The translations under genes and the position numbers were made by a program. From positions 308,033-372,032 of the forward strand of contig NZ_FZNL01000004.1 in assembly GCF_900187965.1 (NCBI RefSeq): a stretch of DNA of 64,000 nucleotides, written 5' to 3'. The notes beneath the pieces are model-generated. The model did no database searches. It was given only the letters and a program-made list of their open reading frames with translations, and was not told the origin of the DNA. Source of the stretch: Flavobacterium sp. ov086 (GTDB taxonomy: Bacteria > Bacteroidota > Bacteroidia > Flavobacteriales > Flavobacteriaceae). Positions 16,341-25,373 of this stretch are shown piece after piece (the first letter of the stretch is position 1; each line of letters begins with the position of its first letter).

Positions 16341-17060
16341 ATGCTGAAAACAATGAAATCTGTTACAACGATATTTTTATTTTTCATTTTTATTTGCTCT
16401 ACATCTTACGCACAATTGAGCTCAGATCAAATATTTGACAGCTTTAAACAAGGAGAACGAACAAATTGCTCATCAATTGCTTTAATCAAAGCTTCGCTAA
16501 ACGTTTATGGATTAGACCTTTTTGTGACTGAAAAAATAAATGACAGTTTACAAAAAATAACATTGAAGAATAATGCATCGTTTAATCTGAAAGAAGAAGA
16601 ATTAGATAAAGCTAAATTTTCTGCCGGTTTTGTATTTATAAAAGACAATTGTGAGAGCGAAGAAATTACTGAATATGCAATATTGGCCTACGCCGTTATG
16701 GCAAAATACAAGCAGATTGTAGATAATGAATCAACTTTTGCTAAAGCATTAGAAGATTTAGAAGATGGCGAAGTTTATACACCAACAATTTATAAATATC
16801 TGGGATTTGAAAAAGGCAAACAAATAGAAAAGTTAAAACGAGAATCAGGAAACGAATTTTGCGGAGTTGTTGCCTGGTCAAATGCGCATGCAGTTTTTGT
16901 TTGTGAAGAGTTTATGGACTATTATGGCAACAAAAAAAGTATATGGATAAAAAAATATCCGGGACGTTTTAGAATAATCAAATCAGAAGAAGGGAAAAAC
17001 GGCTATAAAACTTCCGGACTTTCAAAAGATACTCTTACTTATGATAACGTTCCAAAATGA
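16341..17060 (+). CDS. Secreted protein with possible papain-like Cys/His residues
   Basis: A signal peptide (about residues 1-25, ending SYAQ) precedes a mature protein of about 215 residues. I do not recognise a named family. Cys43 sits at the start of a helix (TNCSSIALIKAS) and His183 lies in a hydrophobic strand (WSNAHAVFVCEEF), the order and context of a papain-like catalytic pair; Cys174, Cys188 and Cys104 could form disulfides. This is only suggestive of a cysteine peptidase or a related fold. Met5 is an alternative start. The gene has its own probable promoter. Confidence 0.65.
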   Translation: MLKTMKSVTTIFLFFIFICSTSYAQLSSDQIFDSFKQGERTNCSSIALIKASLNVYGLDLFVTEKINDSLQKITLKNNASFNLKEEELDKAKFSAGFVFIKDNCESEEITEYAILAYAVMAKYKQIVDNESTFAKALEDLEDGEVYTPTIYKYLGFEKGKQIEKLKRESGNEFCGVVAWSNAHAVFVCEEFMDYYGNKKSIWIKKYPGRFRIIKSEEGKNGYKTSGLSKDTLTYDNVPK

Positions 17061-17110
17061 TACAATATTAAAACGTTAAAATTTTTTTTGAAAAAAAGAA
17101 ATCAATAAAA

Positions 17111-17140
17111 TTGCAGTTTAACTTAATTTATATATTTTTG
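17111..17140 (+). promoter_or_regulatory. Complete Bacteroidota promoter (-33 TTG, -7 TATTTTTG)
   Basis: TTG at 17111-17113 is followed after exactly 19 bp by TATTTTTG (17133-17140), a full match to the TTG-N19-TAnnTTTG promoter. Transcription should begin near 17147, about 24 nt before the ATG at 17171. This also shows that the in-frame TTG at 17111 is part of the promoter and not the start codon. Confidence 0.8.
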
Positions 17141-17170
17141 CTTTCACTAACAACCAATTACATTAACAAA

Positions 17171-17617
17171 ATGAAGAGTAAGATTATCCTACTATGCGTC
17201 CTTTTCTTCTTGACGACCGGTGCGATTTCAGCACAGGCAAAAAACGCTCCAAGAAGTATTATCAGTACAACAGCTTTAATCCGTAAATACCATGATCAGA
17301 AAGAATTAAGTGGTATGCAAAAAGGAGAACTTTTAGAGTTATACATCGAGCGTATTAAAGTTTTAGTAAAAACTCTTCCTTATATTGCTTTGGTTACAAA
17401 ACCGGGTGTTACTATGGCAGACTTAGGTATTCCAGACGATAGTGAGCACAAAAAAGTATTAGATACTCAGGCAGAAGGTACTACGGTTTTCTTAGATACT
17501 ACGGTAGATTTTCAAAGAAAAATGATGCCATATTCTGATAAAGGAAATTTAATTGCAGCAATTTTATTTTACGAAAGTACATTGAAATCATTACACGAAT
17601 TGAATGATTTGAACTAA
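17171..17617 (+). CDS. Secreted hypothetical protein
   Basis: The start at 17171 is set by the promoter just upstream and by a classical signal peptide (MKSKIILLCVLFFLTTGAISAQ, cleavage about residue 21). The mature part of about 127 residues is mostly helical, with Lys/Leu-rich amphipathic segments, no cysteines and no motif I recognise. It is a single-gene transcription unit, with a strong terminator 25 bp downstream. Likely a small periplasmic protein; function unknown. Confidence 0.75.
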   Translation: MKSKIILLCVLFFLTTGAISAQAKNAPRSIISTTALIRKYHDQKELSGMQKGELLELYIERIKVLVKTLPYIALVTKPGVTMADLGIPDDSEHKKVLDTQAEGTTVFLDTTVDFQRKMMPYSDKGNLIAAILFYESTLKSLHELNDLN

Positions 17618-17642
17618 TTGAAATAGAAGTAATAGATATATA

Positions 17643-17676
17643 AAAAAGCCCATTTCATATAAGAAATGGGCTTTTT
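17643..17676 (+). terminator. Bidirectional rho-independent terminator
   Basis: A perfect 14-bp stem (17643-17656 with 17663-17676, core AAGCCCATTTC) with a 6-nt loop has A and T runs at its ends. It separates the secreted protein gene from the convergent metallo-hydrolase gene and can serve both. Confidence 0.92.
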
Positions 17677-17702
17677 GTTTGCACGAAGAAGGCAAAGAAA
17701 GT

Positions 17703-19058
17703 CTAAATTTCTATTTCATTTCCCATTAATGGAACACTGCATTTAAAACCGTATTGCTTCTGAATTTTAATGCGTAACTCATCAGCCGGGAGATTTTCGC
17801 CATGCACTAAGTAAACACATTTGGGCGTGTTTTTAAGAGCTGAAAGCCAGTTTAAGAGATCTTGCTGGTCTCCATGTGCAGAAAGTCCTTCGATTTGGAA
17901 TATTTTGGCCTTTACATTATAGTAATTTCCGTATATTTTAATTTCATTAGCTCCTTCAAGAAGTCTTCTTCCGCGTGTACCTTCAGCCTGATAGCCAACA
18001 AAAATGACTGTAGTATTTTCAATACTTATATAATGTTCAAAATACGATAATACACGTCCGCCTGTCACCATACCACTTGCGGCAATGACCACTTTGGGCT
18101 GAGGATTTGAGATAATACGTGCCGTTTCTTCAAAATTAGAGACAATAGTAAACATTTTAGACATTTGATGGCAATCATCGATCGAAAGTTTGTGCCATTG
18201 CATGTTTTCTAAAAATACATGAAATGCATTTGCTCCCATTGGAGTATCAAGTATGTAGGGAATATTTGGGATCCTGCCTTCTGTTTTGAGTTGCCATAAC
18301 AGGTACATTATCGATTGTGCTCTCTCTACGGCAAAGCCAGGAATAATCACGGTTCCTTTTTGTTTTATAGTAGTGTTTATATGTGTTTCCAGTTCTTTCT
18401 TTACATCTAAATCAGGATGAAGACGGTTTCCATAAGTACTTTCCAGAAAGAGATAATCGGCCATAGTAGGTTTTGTTGGCGGAAACATCAATACATCATC
18501 ATCTCGTCCTATATCACCAGAAAAAACTAACGTTTTGCTCTCGAGAGTTAGTGTAATACTGCAGGCACCTATGATATGTCCGGCATTTTCAAAAACAGCC
18601 GTGATATCATCTGTGATCGCTACAGCTGTATTTGGAGGTATGATTTTAAAAAACGGAGTAACAGCCTCAGCCTGCTGTACTGTGTAGAGTGGCTCGGGAT
18701 GTGTATGTTTAGAATAAGATTCCTCGCTGGCTCTATTGGCTTCTTCTTCCTGAATTTTAGCGCTATCCAAAAGAACTAATTTAGCTATAGATTTGCTTGG
18801 AGCGGTACAATATATTTTGCCTGTAAACCCTTGAGAAACGAGTAGGGGTAGCCAGCCACAATGATCCAGATGACCATGGGTAAGAAGCACACAATCTATT
18901 GTGGAGGGTAAAATAGGCAACGGATCCCAATTGAGTTCCCTAAGTGATTTAAGACCTTGAAAAAGACCGCAATCAATTAACATTCTAAAGCCGTTAGTTT
19001 CGATGAGGGTTTTTGAACCTGTTACAGTTCCTGCACCTCCTATAAATTTTATTTTCAT
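17703..19058 (-). CDS. MBL-fold/beta-CASP metallo-hydrolase (CPSF73/Ysh1-like)
   Basis: A 451-residue member of the beta-CASP group of metallo-beta-lactamase nucleases related to archaeal/eukaryotic mRNA 3'-processing enzymes. The zinc motif HGHLDHCGW (His61, His63, Asp65, His66) is intact, further ligands are seen in GHIIGAC and SGDIG, and the C-terminal RMMBL region has LSAHGDQQDL and the VHGE motif. Predicted RNA endo/exonuclease in the cytosol. Its start follows the stop of the ATP-cone/nuclease gene with a single base between, so the two are translationally coupled. Its RNA target is unknown; in bacteria these are distinct from RNase J. Confidence 0.92.
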   Translation of the reverse strand: MKIKFIGGAGTVTGSKTLIETNGFRMLIDCGLFQGLKSLRELNWDPLPILPSTIDCVLLTHGHLDHCGWLPLLVSQGFTGKIYCTAPSKSIAKLVLLDSAKIQEEEANRASEESYSKHTHPEPLYTVQQAEAVTPFFKIIPPNTAVAITDDITAVFENAGHIIGACSITLTLESKTLVFSGDIGRDDDVLMFPPTKPTMADYLFLESTYGNRLHPDLDVKKELETHINTTIKQKGTVIIPGFAVERAQSIMYLLWQLKTEGRIPNIPYILDTPMGANAFHVFLENMQWHKLSIDDCHQMSKMFTIVSNFEETARIISNPQPKVVIAASGMVTGGRVLSYFEHYISIENTTVIFVGYQAEGTRGRRLLEGANEIKIYGNYYNVKAKIFQIEGLSAHGDQQDLLNWLSALKNTPKCVYLVHGENLPADELRIKIQKQYGFKCSVPLMGNEIEI

Positions 19059-19059
19059 T

Positions 19060-19890
19060 TTAAAAATGTTTACAAAGTTGTGAAGCTTCTCTTAGTATAT
19101 TTTTAATCCGATTATTGCTAAGTCCAATTTTATGTAGGCTTTGCGAATCGTGAAGAAGATCTTTGACAAGTATTTGGTCCAGAATAAGTAATTTTTCTTT
19201 TTCAACCATTGACAATGTTGTAAGACAGGTAATCGGGTAAAGGTAGCCTTTGTCTATTTTGTCTTTGAGATTATTGTTTTGTGGATAATCCCAGCTTAAA
19301 AGTGAGATTCCGCTGCAATTAGCAAAATCCTGTGCATCTTTTGTAAAACGATTGTTGGTTACTATAATGCAGGAGTTAATGCTTTCATTATTAGAAAAAA
19401 TGAGGTGTTGTCTTGCTCTTAGGTCGTTAAAACGAGAAAGAATATACATGGGCACTTTTACATCTGTAGAAGCTTCCCGACTGCCGTGAAACTTACATTC
19501 GACCATAGCTATCATGTTGTTTTTCAAGATTGCTATGTCAACTTCATGCGATACACACTTTCCTAGCAGCGTTAAATTTGTTTTTGTTCTAAATCCATCA
19601 GCTTCATACAATCTTGCAATGTATTTTTCAAAGAAAAACCCTGCCGGACCAAGTAATTGTAAAGCAAGCCTGATGTTGTAACGTGCCGCATGTCCATTTG
19701 ATGCTTTTTTCAAAAAATCAAAGGCAAGTTTGTATATTTCCTTTGTTGTTATGCCGTCATATATTCGCTTTTCTATTTCTGCCAGAGAATCATTTATAAG
19801 ATCACTACTAGCTCCTGATTTTTCAAGAGAAAGTTTTAGTTTTTCTTTATCGAAAGGTACTTTATGGCCCGAATGTTTCGTTATTTTCAT
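19060..19890 (-). CDS. ATP-cone protein with C-terminal restriction-endonuclease-like domain
   Basis: Residues 1-85 form an ATP-cone, a nucleotide-sensing domain best known from ribonucleotide reductase. It is followed by an Mrr-like PD-(D/E)xK nuclease domain with Asp and E-x-K in EVDIAIL and VECKFHG (Asp118, Glu131, Lys133 from this start), and a C-terminal helical tail. The start used (MKITKHSG) is three codons inside the longest frame. The protein could be a nucleotide-gated nuclease. It is coupled to the downstream beta-CASP gene (stop and start one base apart), so a shared nucleic-acid processing role is likely. Activity is unknown. Confidence 0.82.
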   Translation of the reverse strand: MKITKHSGHKVPFDKEKLKLSLEKSGASSDLINDSLAEIEKRIYDGITTKEIYKLAFDFLKKASNGHAARYNIRLALQLLGPAGFFFEKYIARLYEADGFRTKTNLTLLGKCVSHEVDIAILKNNMIAMVECKFHGSREASTDVKVPMYILSRFNDLRARQHLIFSNNESINSCIIVTNNRFTKDAQDFANCSGISLLSWDYPQNNNLKDKIDKGYLYPITCLTTLSMVEKEKLLILDQILVKDLLHDSQSLHKIGLSNNRIKNILREASQLCKHF

Positions 19891-19899
19891 AATATACAA

Positions 19900-20243
19900 T
19901 GAGTTTTACCAGTTGATTTCGTTTAATTTAAAAGAAAAATAGGTTATACCATCAAATAATATTGAATTACACTTGTTGTATCTAATGATGCAAACTTTTT
20001 TATCGGGGCACTGTAATTTGTTTAAGCGGTATGCGGCAGGAATAGCATTTTATTTGGCAATGCTAAGTTTTAAAATTCCACTTTTGTGATAATGAATCTT
20101 ATTTAGTTGCAACATTTTTCAAGAAATAAAAAAGAGCAACTAAAGGAACAATCTGTTTATTGTACCAACAAATTTCGGAAAATGTTTTTGATAATTAATG
20201 TTTTATGTACTTGAATTTATACAATAGTGTAAAAACTAAATAG
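19900..20243. other. Intergenic region, small hairpin only
   Basis: This 344-bp stretch between the ATP-cone gene and the DUF1622 gene has no convincing open frame. A hairpin with a 7-bp stem (TAGCATT at 20043-20049 with AATGCTA at 20059-20065) could end the DUF1622 transcript on the minus strand. I see no clear -7 box for the ATP-cone gene. Confidence 0.4.
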
Positions 20244-20597
20244 TTATTTCTCTTTAGTTTCTTTTTTTTGCCAAGGAAATCTTCCTTCGATTTCTACTTC
20301 AAGTGATAAGCTTAAAAATGTTCTTATTAATACAATTACAGCTAACGAAAGTACACGGTCCATTGTTGGTTCGGTAACTACGGTTCCAATGATGTCGCCG
20401 GCAACCAATATTTCTAATCCTAATAAAATAGCTTTACCAAGTTCTTGTCTCAATATTATATAAGAACGGGTAACTGTTCCTTGCAAAGTGAAAATAAATT
20501 TACCCATTGCTAGCACTATTCCTATAATTATTGTAATGATACCGGCTATTTCTATAGATTTTGCGACATATTCAATGTATAGTTTTATTTCTTCCAT
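20244..20597 (-). CDS. DUF1622 membrane protein
   Basis: The 117-residue protein has three hydrophobic segments (about 11-32, 50-70 and 78-98) and the family-typical RQELGKAILLGLEILVAGDI stretch (about 49-68). The C-terminus (WQKKETKEK) is basic and cytosolic. DUF1622 proteins are small inner-membrane proteins without known function. It lies 48 bp downstream of the RpiR-family regulator on the same strand and may be co-transcribed with it. Confidence 0.88.
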   Translation of the reverse strand: MEEIKLYIEYVAKSIEIAGIITIIIGIVLAMGKFIFTLQGTVTRSYIILRQELGKAILLGLEILVAGDIIGTVVTEPTMDRVLSLAVIVLIRTFLSLSLEVEIEGRFPWQKKETKEK

Positions 20598-20645
20598 CTT
20601 TCAGTAGTTATCGGATTATTCTATATAATTTATGTGATGTAAAAT

Positions 20646-21377
20646 TTATATTTTTTTCCTGGATTTAATGGTGTTTTCAATAGATGATGTTTCTAACTGC
20701 TTAATCACGGCTTCTATGAAAGCGAAGAATGTGGTTCTTGTCTTTTCATGAGGCATCAGTTCAGGGCTTTGAATAAAATTGCTTAAAGCGATCGTATAAT
20801 CATAAGTTTCCAAAAATTCAGTGCACCCTTCTTCAAGTATAAAGGCAACTTTACTGTTTTTTGAAATAACATTTTCATACAATTCGTTAAAAGATTTGAA
20901 TTGTCCGGTGACAGAAAAAATGATGACCAGATTGTTTTTACTCAATAAATCATTTATGGATGTTTCGTGTGCAACGGCCCATATTGGGACTTCCAGCAGG
21001 TTTCTTAGTTTATACTCAAAATACTGGCCCGCAATAAACGAAGGACCGTAGCCAAATAAGATAATTTTCTCGAATTTTTGAAGATAAGCAGCGAAATCAT
21101 TGCTAATGGCAGAATTAAAGTTCTCTAAGAATTTATTCAAGCGTTCATTTTCATTTGGAATAACAGTAGAGGATCTCCCGCTTACAAATGCCAGATATTC
21201 TTTATAGCTTTTAAAACCCAGTTTCTGTACAAATTTTGAAATTTTAGAAGGAGAACAATTGCAAACCAATGCAGCATCTGTAATAGATAGTGTGTCGTTT
21301 TGCTTTATTTCTTTGATTAAAATTGAAAAAATACTTCTCTCCAGAGCGTTAAGTGACTCTTTATTTATGATATACAT
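20646..21377 (-). CDS. MurR/RpiR-family transcriptional regulator (HTH + SIS)
   Basis: The N-terminal 75 residues form an RpiR helix-turn-helix (SITDAALVCNCSPSKISKFVQKLGF), and residues 95-225 a SIS domain that in this family binds a phosphosugar. It is transcribed away from the four-gene catabolic operon that begins 394 bp to the right and is the most likely regulator of it. A phosphorylated intermediate made by the FGGY kinase of that operon would be a logical ligand. Length 243 is slightly short of the usual 280, with a compact SIS domain. Confidence 0.9.
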   Translation of the reverse strand: MYIINKESLNALERSIFSILIKEIKQNDTLSITDAALVCNCSPSKISKFVQKLGFKSYKEYLAFVSGRSSTVIPNENERLNKFLENFNSAISNDFAAYLQKFEKIILFGYGPSFIAGQYFEYKLRNLLEVPIWAVAHETSINDLLSKNNLVIIFSVTGQFKSFNELYENVISKNSKVAFILEEGCTEFLETYDYTIALSNFIQSPELMPHEKTRTTFFAFIEAVIKQLETSSIENTIKSRKKI

Positions 21378-21680
21378 TTTCCGTAATTATTTTTAGTAAA
21401 AATATTACATTTTTTTAAATTGATAGGCTTTCTATATGCTTATCTGTGTTATTTAAAAACCTCTAATGTGATTTAAGTTCGCCGTGGAGGATCTAATGGT
21501 GCTTTTATTTTCCATTTAAAAATAAGTCTTATTGGGTTGAGAATAAAACTTTTTTTTCCTTTTTTAAAGCTTTTTAGCGTTTTTTAGCCGTTTATGGGAG
21601 TTTTTTTCTGATTTTATATTTTTTGAATCTGCCGTTTTTTGTAATTATTTTCCATTATTATGTGTTAAAATTAAATTTAA

Positions 21681-21721
21681 GGAAAATAAATATTTATAAT
21701 GAAATATTTTTCCTACGTTTG
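21681..21721 (+). promoter_or_regulatory. Promoter of the oxidase-kinase operon with candidate RpiR operator
   Basis: TACGTTTG at 21714-21721 matches the -7 consensus and lies 50 bp before the first gene. Directly upstream is a dyad: GGAAAATAAATATTT (21681-21695) and AAATATTTTTCC (21702-21713) are imperfect inverted copies. More TTTTCCA motifs occur at about 21500-21520 and 21645-21660. The position of the dyad, covering the promoter, suits a repressor site for the divergent RpiR protein. The rest of 21378-21770 is AT-rich and without a gene. Confidence 0.55.
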
Positions 21722-21770
21722 CTATATCGTAATAGTTGTATTACAAGTTAAGAAATAATGCAAAATAAAA

Positions 21771-23282
21771 ATGAAGATGGATTCTAATCAAAAAAGTTCA
21801 AAAAAGATGAAAGAAAATGCGATGATTTTAAAAGATTTACAAAAGATGCTGACGCAGAAGCAAATAAACATCGATCCGGATGATTTATATGAAGCATCGG
21901 CAGACCGATATAAAAAATATGCTAAAGCAAAGAAAGTTTTGGATGTTCCGGCTCCACTTGCAATTGTTTATCCTGATTCTGCAGAACAGGTTTCTGAAAT
22001 CTTAAGATATTGCAATGCATACGGAATTAATGTTATTCCAAGAAGTGGCAGAACTGCAACAGAAGGAGGTCTGGAAAACTGGAAAGAACAGACTTTAGTT
22101 GTTGATGGAAAAAACTTGAAGAAAGTAATAAAAATAGATTCTTATAATATGCAGGTTACAGCGCAATCGGGCGTTGTTTTGCAAGAATTGGAAGATGAAG
22201 TTAGAAAGCATGGTTTAACGATGGGACATTCTCCTCAATCTAAACCAGTTGCTCAAATGGGAGGTCTGGTATCTACTCGCAGTATTGGGCAATTTTCTAC
22301 TTTATATGGGGGTATAGAAGATATGGTTGTAGGACTGGAATGCGTTTTTCCTGACGGACATATTTCTCGTATCAAAAATGTACCAAGAAGAGCAGGAGGA
22401 CCGGATATTAGACATATTGCCATTGGTAACGAAGGAGCTTTATGTTACATAACAGAAGTTACGGTTAAGTTATTTAGATATTTCCCTGAAAACAACCGCT
22501 TCTTCGGCTATTTAATTAAAGATGTAGATACAGGTATTAGTATTCTTAGGGAAGTAATGGCAAACGGTTACAGACCTTCTGTAGCCAGAGTATATTCGGA
22601 AGAAGATGCTGCACAGCATTTTGTCGGTTTTCATAAAGGGCAGTGTGTTTTGATTTTTATGGCAGAAGGCAATGGAAATATGGTAAATGCTACTGCTGCG
22701 GGAATAGAAGAAGCGGTAGAAAAATATAGAACAGGAATTAATGAAAAGGTTGATTCTAAATTTATTTTGGAGTGGTTTAATCATCTTAACTGGAGTCAGC
22801 AGAGAATAGAAGACGAGATTAAAGATATGGTGACTAAAAATTCTCACGATGGTTTTACAACCGAAATATCTGCAGATTGGGAGAACGTTACTAAAATTTA
22901 CTACAATGTAATAGAAAGAATTCGAAATGAATTTCCGCGCAGTAAAGATATTACCATGCTTGGCGGACACTCTTCTCACAGTTATATCAACGGAACCAAT
23001 ATGTATTTTGTATACAACTACAACATCAATTGCGAGCCGCAAGATGAAATGCGTCTGTATCACCACCCAATACAAACTATTATCGTCGAAGAAACCCTGA
23101 AACTTGGCGGTTCTATGTGTCATCATCACGGAATTGGAAAGTACAGAAATGAATGGACCAAAGAAGAGCACGGAAGTGCATACTATATGCTTGAGAAGTT
23201 AAAAGAAGCTTTTGACCCTAACGGAATCATGAATTTCGGAACCATTTTCCCTCAGGTTGAAGGAGAAAAATATCAAAAATAA
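21771..23282 (+). CDS. FAD-linked oxidase, YgcU/alkyl-DHAP-synthase-like
   Basis: A 503-residue flavoprotein with a PCMH-type FAD domain (about 55-235, including PRSGRTATEGGLENW and GGLVSTRSIGQFSTLYGG) and a C-terminal cap with the HHHGIGKYR motif seen in alkyldihydroxyacetonephosphate synthase-like and D-lactate/glycolate oxidase-like proteins. It should oxidise a 2-hydroxy acid or polyol-type substrate, or form a C-C/C-O bond; the substrate is not evident. First of four tightly spaced genes (oxidase, MFS, SDR, FGGY kinase); the same set occurs in E. coli as ygcU, yqcE, ygcW and ygcE, and sizes agree. Confidence 0.88.
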   Translation: MKMDSNQKSSKKMKENAMILKDLQKMLTQKQINIDPDDLYEASADRYKKYAKAKKVLDVPAPLAIVYPDSAEQVSEILRYCNAYGINVIPRSGRTATEGGLENWKEQTLVVDGKNLKKVIKIDSYNMQVTAQSGVVLQELEDEVRKHGLTMGHSPQSKPVAQMGGLVSTRSIGQFSTLYGGIEDMVVGLECVFPDGHISRIKNVPRRAGGPDIRHIAIGNEGALCYITEVTVKLFRYFPENNRFFGYLIKDVDTGISILREVMANGYRPSVARVYSEEDAAQHFVGFHKGQCVLIFMAEGNGNMVNATAAGIEEAVEKYRTGINEKVDSKFILEWFNHLNWSQQRIEDEIKDMVTKNSHDGFTTEISADWENVTKIYYNVIERIRNEFPRSKDITMLGGHSSHSYINGTNMYFVYNYNINCEPQDEMRLYHHPIQTIIVEETLKLGGSMCHHHGIGKYRNEWTKEEHGSAYYMLEKLKEAFDPNGIMNFGTIFPQVEGEKYQK

Positions 23283-23303
23283 TAGCATTTAAAAACCAAG
23301 TGT

Positions 23304-24569
23304 ATGAAACGGTATATTCAATTTCTTCTCATTGTGCTGGCTGCGGGAGCAATTTATCCGCTGATTTATTTAAGAACAAATTATCAGGAAACTATTTTAT
23401 CCGTTTTCGGAATTGGTTTGGACGATCTTAATATAATCTATACCGTATTGGGCTTTATATTCATATTAGGCTATTTTCCGAGTGGTATTTTAAGTGATAA
23501 ATTTTCGGCTAAGTATCTGCTGGTTTTCTCTTTGTTAGGTACAGCGGTCGGCGGATTTTGGTTTGCTCAGATTCCAAGTTATGGTTCAGTCATAGGAATA
23601 TTCTGTTTGTGGGGAGTTTTCTCTGTATTTACTTTTTGGGGAGCTCATATGAAACTGGTAAAATTATTGTCTACTCCGGCAGAAGAAGGACGTTTCTTTG
23701 GGTTTCTTGATGGAGGCCGAGGTGTTGTCGAGGCAATATTGGCAAGTGTAGCGTTGCTTATTTTTTCTCATATTTTAGGAAAAGGAGAAACGCTCGAAAA
23801 TAAAACCGAAGCACTTAAGTCTGTTATTTATATGTACTCTGCCGTGTTGCTTACAGTAGGAATTCTAATTGCCCTGTTTGTAGAAAAAGAGGTCGTTAAA
23901 TCAGATAAGAAGGAATTAAAAGTAATAAAAAACACTCAGGAAGAAGAAGAAAAAGGTTTTGATTTTAAGGATGTCAATTCCGTTATTAAAAACAAGTTTG
24001 TGTACTTAATGGGGGCAATTATTTTTTGTTCTTATGCCGTAACATGGGTAGTTTATTATTACGGAGGTTTTATGGAAAAAAATCTAAAAATCACTCCCGT
24101 AACCGTAAATACAATTATGGTAATTGTACTGTGGATGCGACCTGTAGGCGGAATTTTAGGCGGTTTTCTGGCAGATAAATTTGGAAAAACCCTGGTATTG
24201 GTTTCTGCTTTATGCGGAGCAGTTCTTACGCTGTTTGCAATTGCATTCCTTCCTATAGCAACCACAAATTTCTATATCTACTACATTCTGATAATATTAG
24301 GAGGAACATTTGTTTATGCCATTCGCGGTACGTATTGGTCATTGTTGGGCGATAGTAGAATAGACAATAAAATTATGGGTACAGCGGTAGGTTTTATTTC
24401 GCTTCTGGGATACTTGCCGGACATCTTTATACCCTATTTCAGTACGGTGGTTTTTAACAAATTTGGTACGGAAGGAGGCTACAATGCCTATTTTACCATA
24501 AGCGCAATTCTTGGAATAGCAGCAATTTGTTTCGTAGCTGTTTTTAAACAACAAAGTCAAAAAAAATAA
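23304..24569 (+). CDS. MFS transporter, YqcE-like
   Basis: A 421-residue protein with about 12 hydrophobic segments in two halves, split by a charged loop at about residues 195-225. The conserved GRFFGFLDGGRGVVEA segment (about 133-148) and GGFLADKFGKT (about 290-300) are typical of MFS carriers for organic acids or sugar derivatives. It begins 21 bp after the oxidase gene and ends 16 bp before the SDR gene, so it is presumably the uptake system for the operon's substrate. Confidence 0.9.
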   Translation: MKRYIQFLLIVLAAGAIYPLIYLRTNYQETILSVFGIGLDDLNIIYTVLGFIFILGYFPSGILSDKFSAKYLLVFSLLGTAVGGFWFAQIPSYGSVIGIFCLWGVFSVFTFWGAHMKLVKLLSTPAEEGRFFGFLDGGRGVVEAILASVALLIFSHILGKGETLENKTEALKSVIYMYSAVLLTVGILIALFVEKEVVKSDKKELKVIKNTQEEEEKGFDFKDVNSVIKNKFVYLMGAIIFCSYAVTWVVYYYGGFMEKNLKITPVTVNTIMVIVLWMRPVGGILGGFLADKFGKTLVLVSALCGAVLTLFAIAFLPIATTNFYIYYILIILGGTFVYAIRGTYWSLLGDSRIDNKIMGTAVGFISLLGYLPDIFIPYFSTVVFNKFGTEGGYNAYFTISAILGIAAICFVAVFKQQSQKK

Positions 24570-24585
24570 ATTAAAAATATACAAT

Positions 24586-25362
24586 ATGGAAATTACTGAT
24601 TTTAAAATGGACTATTTTTCTCTTAAAGGGAAAAACGCAATTGTAACAGGAGGAAATACAGGATTAGGACAAGCTTTCTCTTTGGCTTTGGCAAAAGCAG
24701 GCGCTAATATCTTTATGCCAAGTATTATGCCGGATGATGCTCAATTCAATAAACTGATAGAAAACGAAGGTGGAAAAGCAGTATATATGTCAGCAGACAT
24801 TACCAAAGACGGGATACCTAAAAAAATTGTAGAAGAATGTGTATCAACATTAGGATCAGTAGATATTCTGGTGAACTGTGCGGGAATTTGCTTAATTGCA
24901 GATGTTCTGAATTTTACAAGAAAAGAATGGGATCCGATGGTAAGTATCAATCTGACTGCTGCTTTTGAAATGTCGGCAGAAGTAACCAAGTTTTTCATTC
25001 CTCAAAAAAGCGGAAAAATCATTAATATCTGCTCACTGTTTTCTTTCTTAGGCGGACAATGGTCTCCGGCATATGCAGCTACAAAACACGGATTAGCAGG
25101 TTTAACAAAAGCATATTGTGATGAATTAGCACAATACAATGTTCAGGTGAACGGAATTGCTCCGGGTTATTTTAAAACAAAAGTAGCTCAGGCATCTATA
25201 GATAATCCTGAACGTAATAAATGGATCGTAGATCATACACCAGAAGGACGTTGGGGAGATGTTGCCGATTTAATGGGAACAACAGTATTCTTGGCAAGCC
25301 AGGCTTCTCACTTCGTAAACGGACATATTCTGGCTGTTGACGGCGGATTTTTAACGAGATAA
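24586..25362 (+). CDS. SDR-family oxidoreductase, YgcW-like
   Basis: A classical short-chain dehydrogenase of 258 residues. TGGNTGLG (21-28) binds NAD(P), NCAG stabilises the fold, and the catalytic YxxxK is Tyr163/Lys167 in YAATKHG with a serine in ICSLFSF upstream. The C-terminal GHILAVDGG motif is also present. It resembles gluconate 5-dehydrogenase or KduD-like enzymes that act on sugar acids or keto sugars. Lies 16 bp after the MFS gene and 11 bp before the kinase gene. Confidence 0.92.
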   Translation: MEITDFKMDYFSLKGKNAIVTGGNTGLGQAFSLALAKAGANIFMPSIMPDDAQFNKLIENEGGKAVYMSADITKDGIPKKIVEECVSTLGSVDILVNCAGICLIADVLNFTRKEWDPMVSINLTAAFEMSAEVTKFFIPQKSGKIINICSLFSFLGGQWSPAYAATKHGLAGLTKAYCDELAQYNVQVNGIAPGYFKTKVAQASIDNPERNKWIVDHTPEGRWGDVADLMGTTVFLASQASHFVNGHILAVDGGFLTR

Positions 25363-25373
25363 AACGAATTGTT

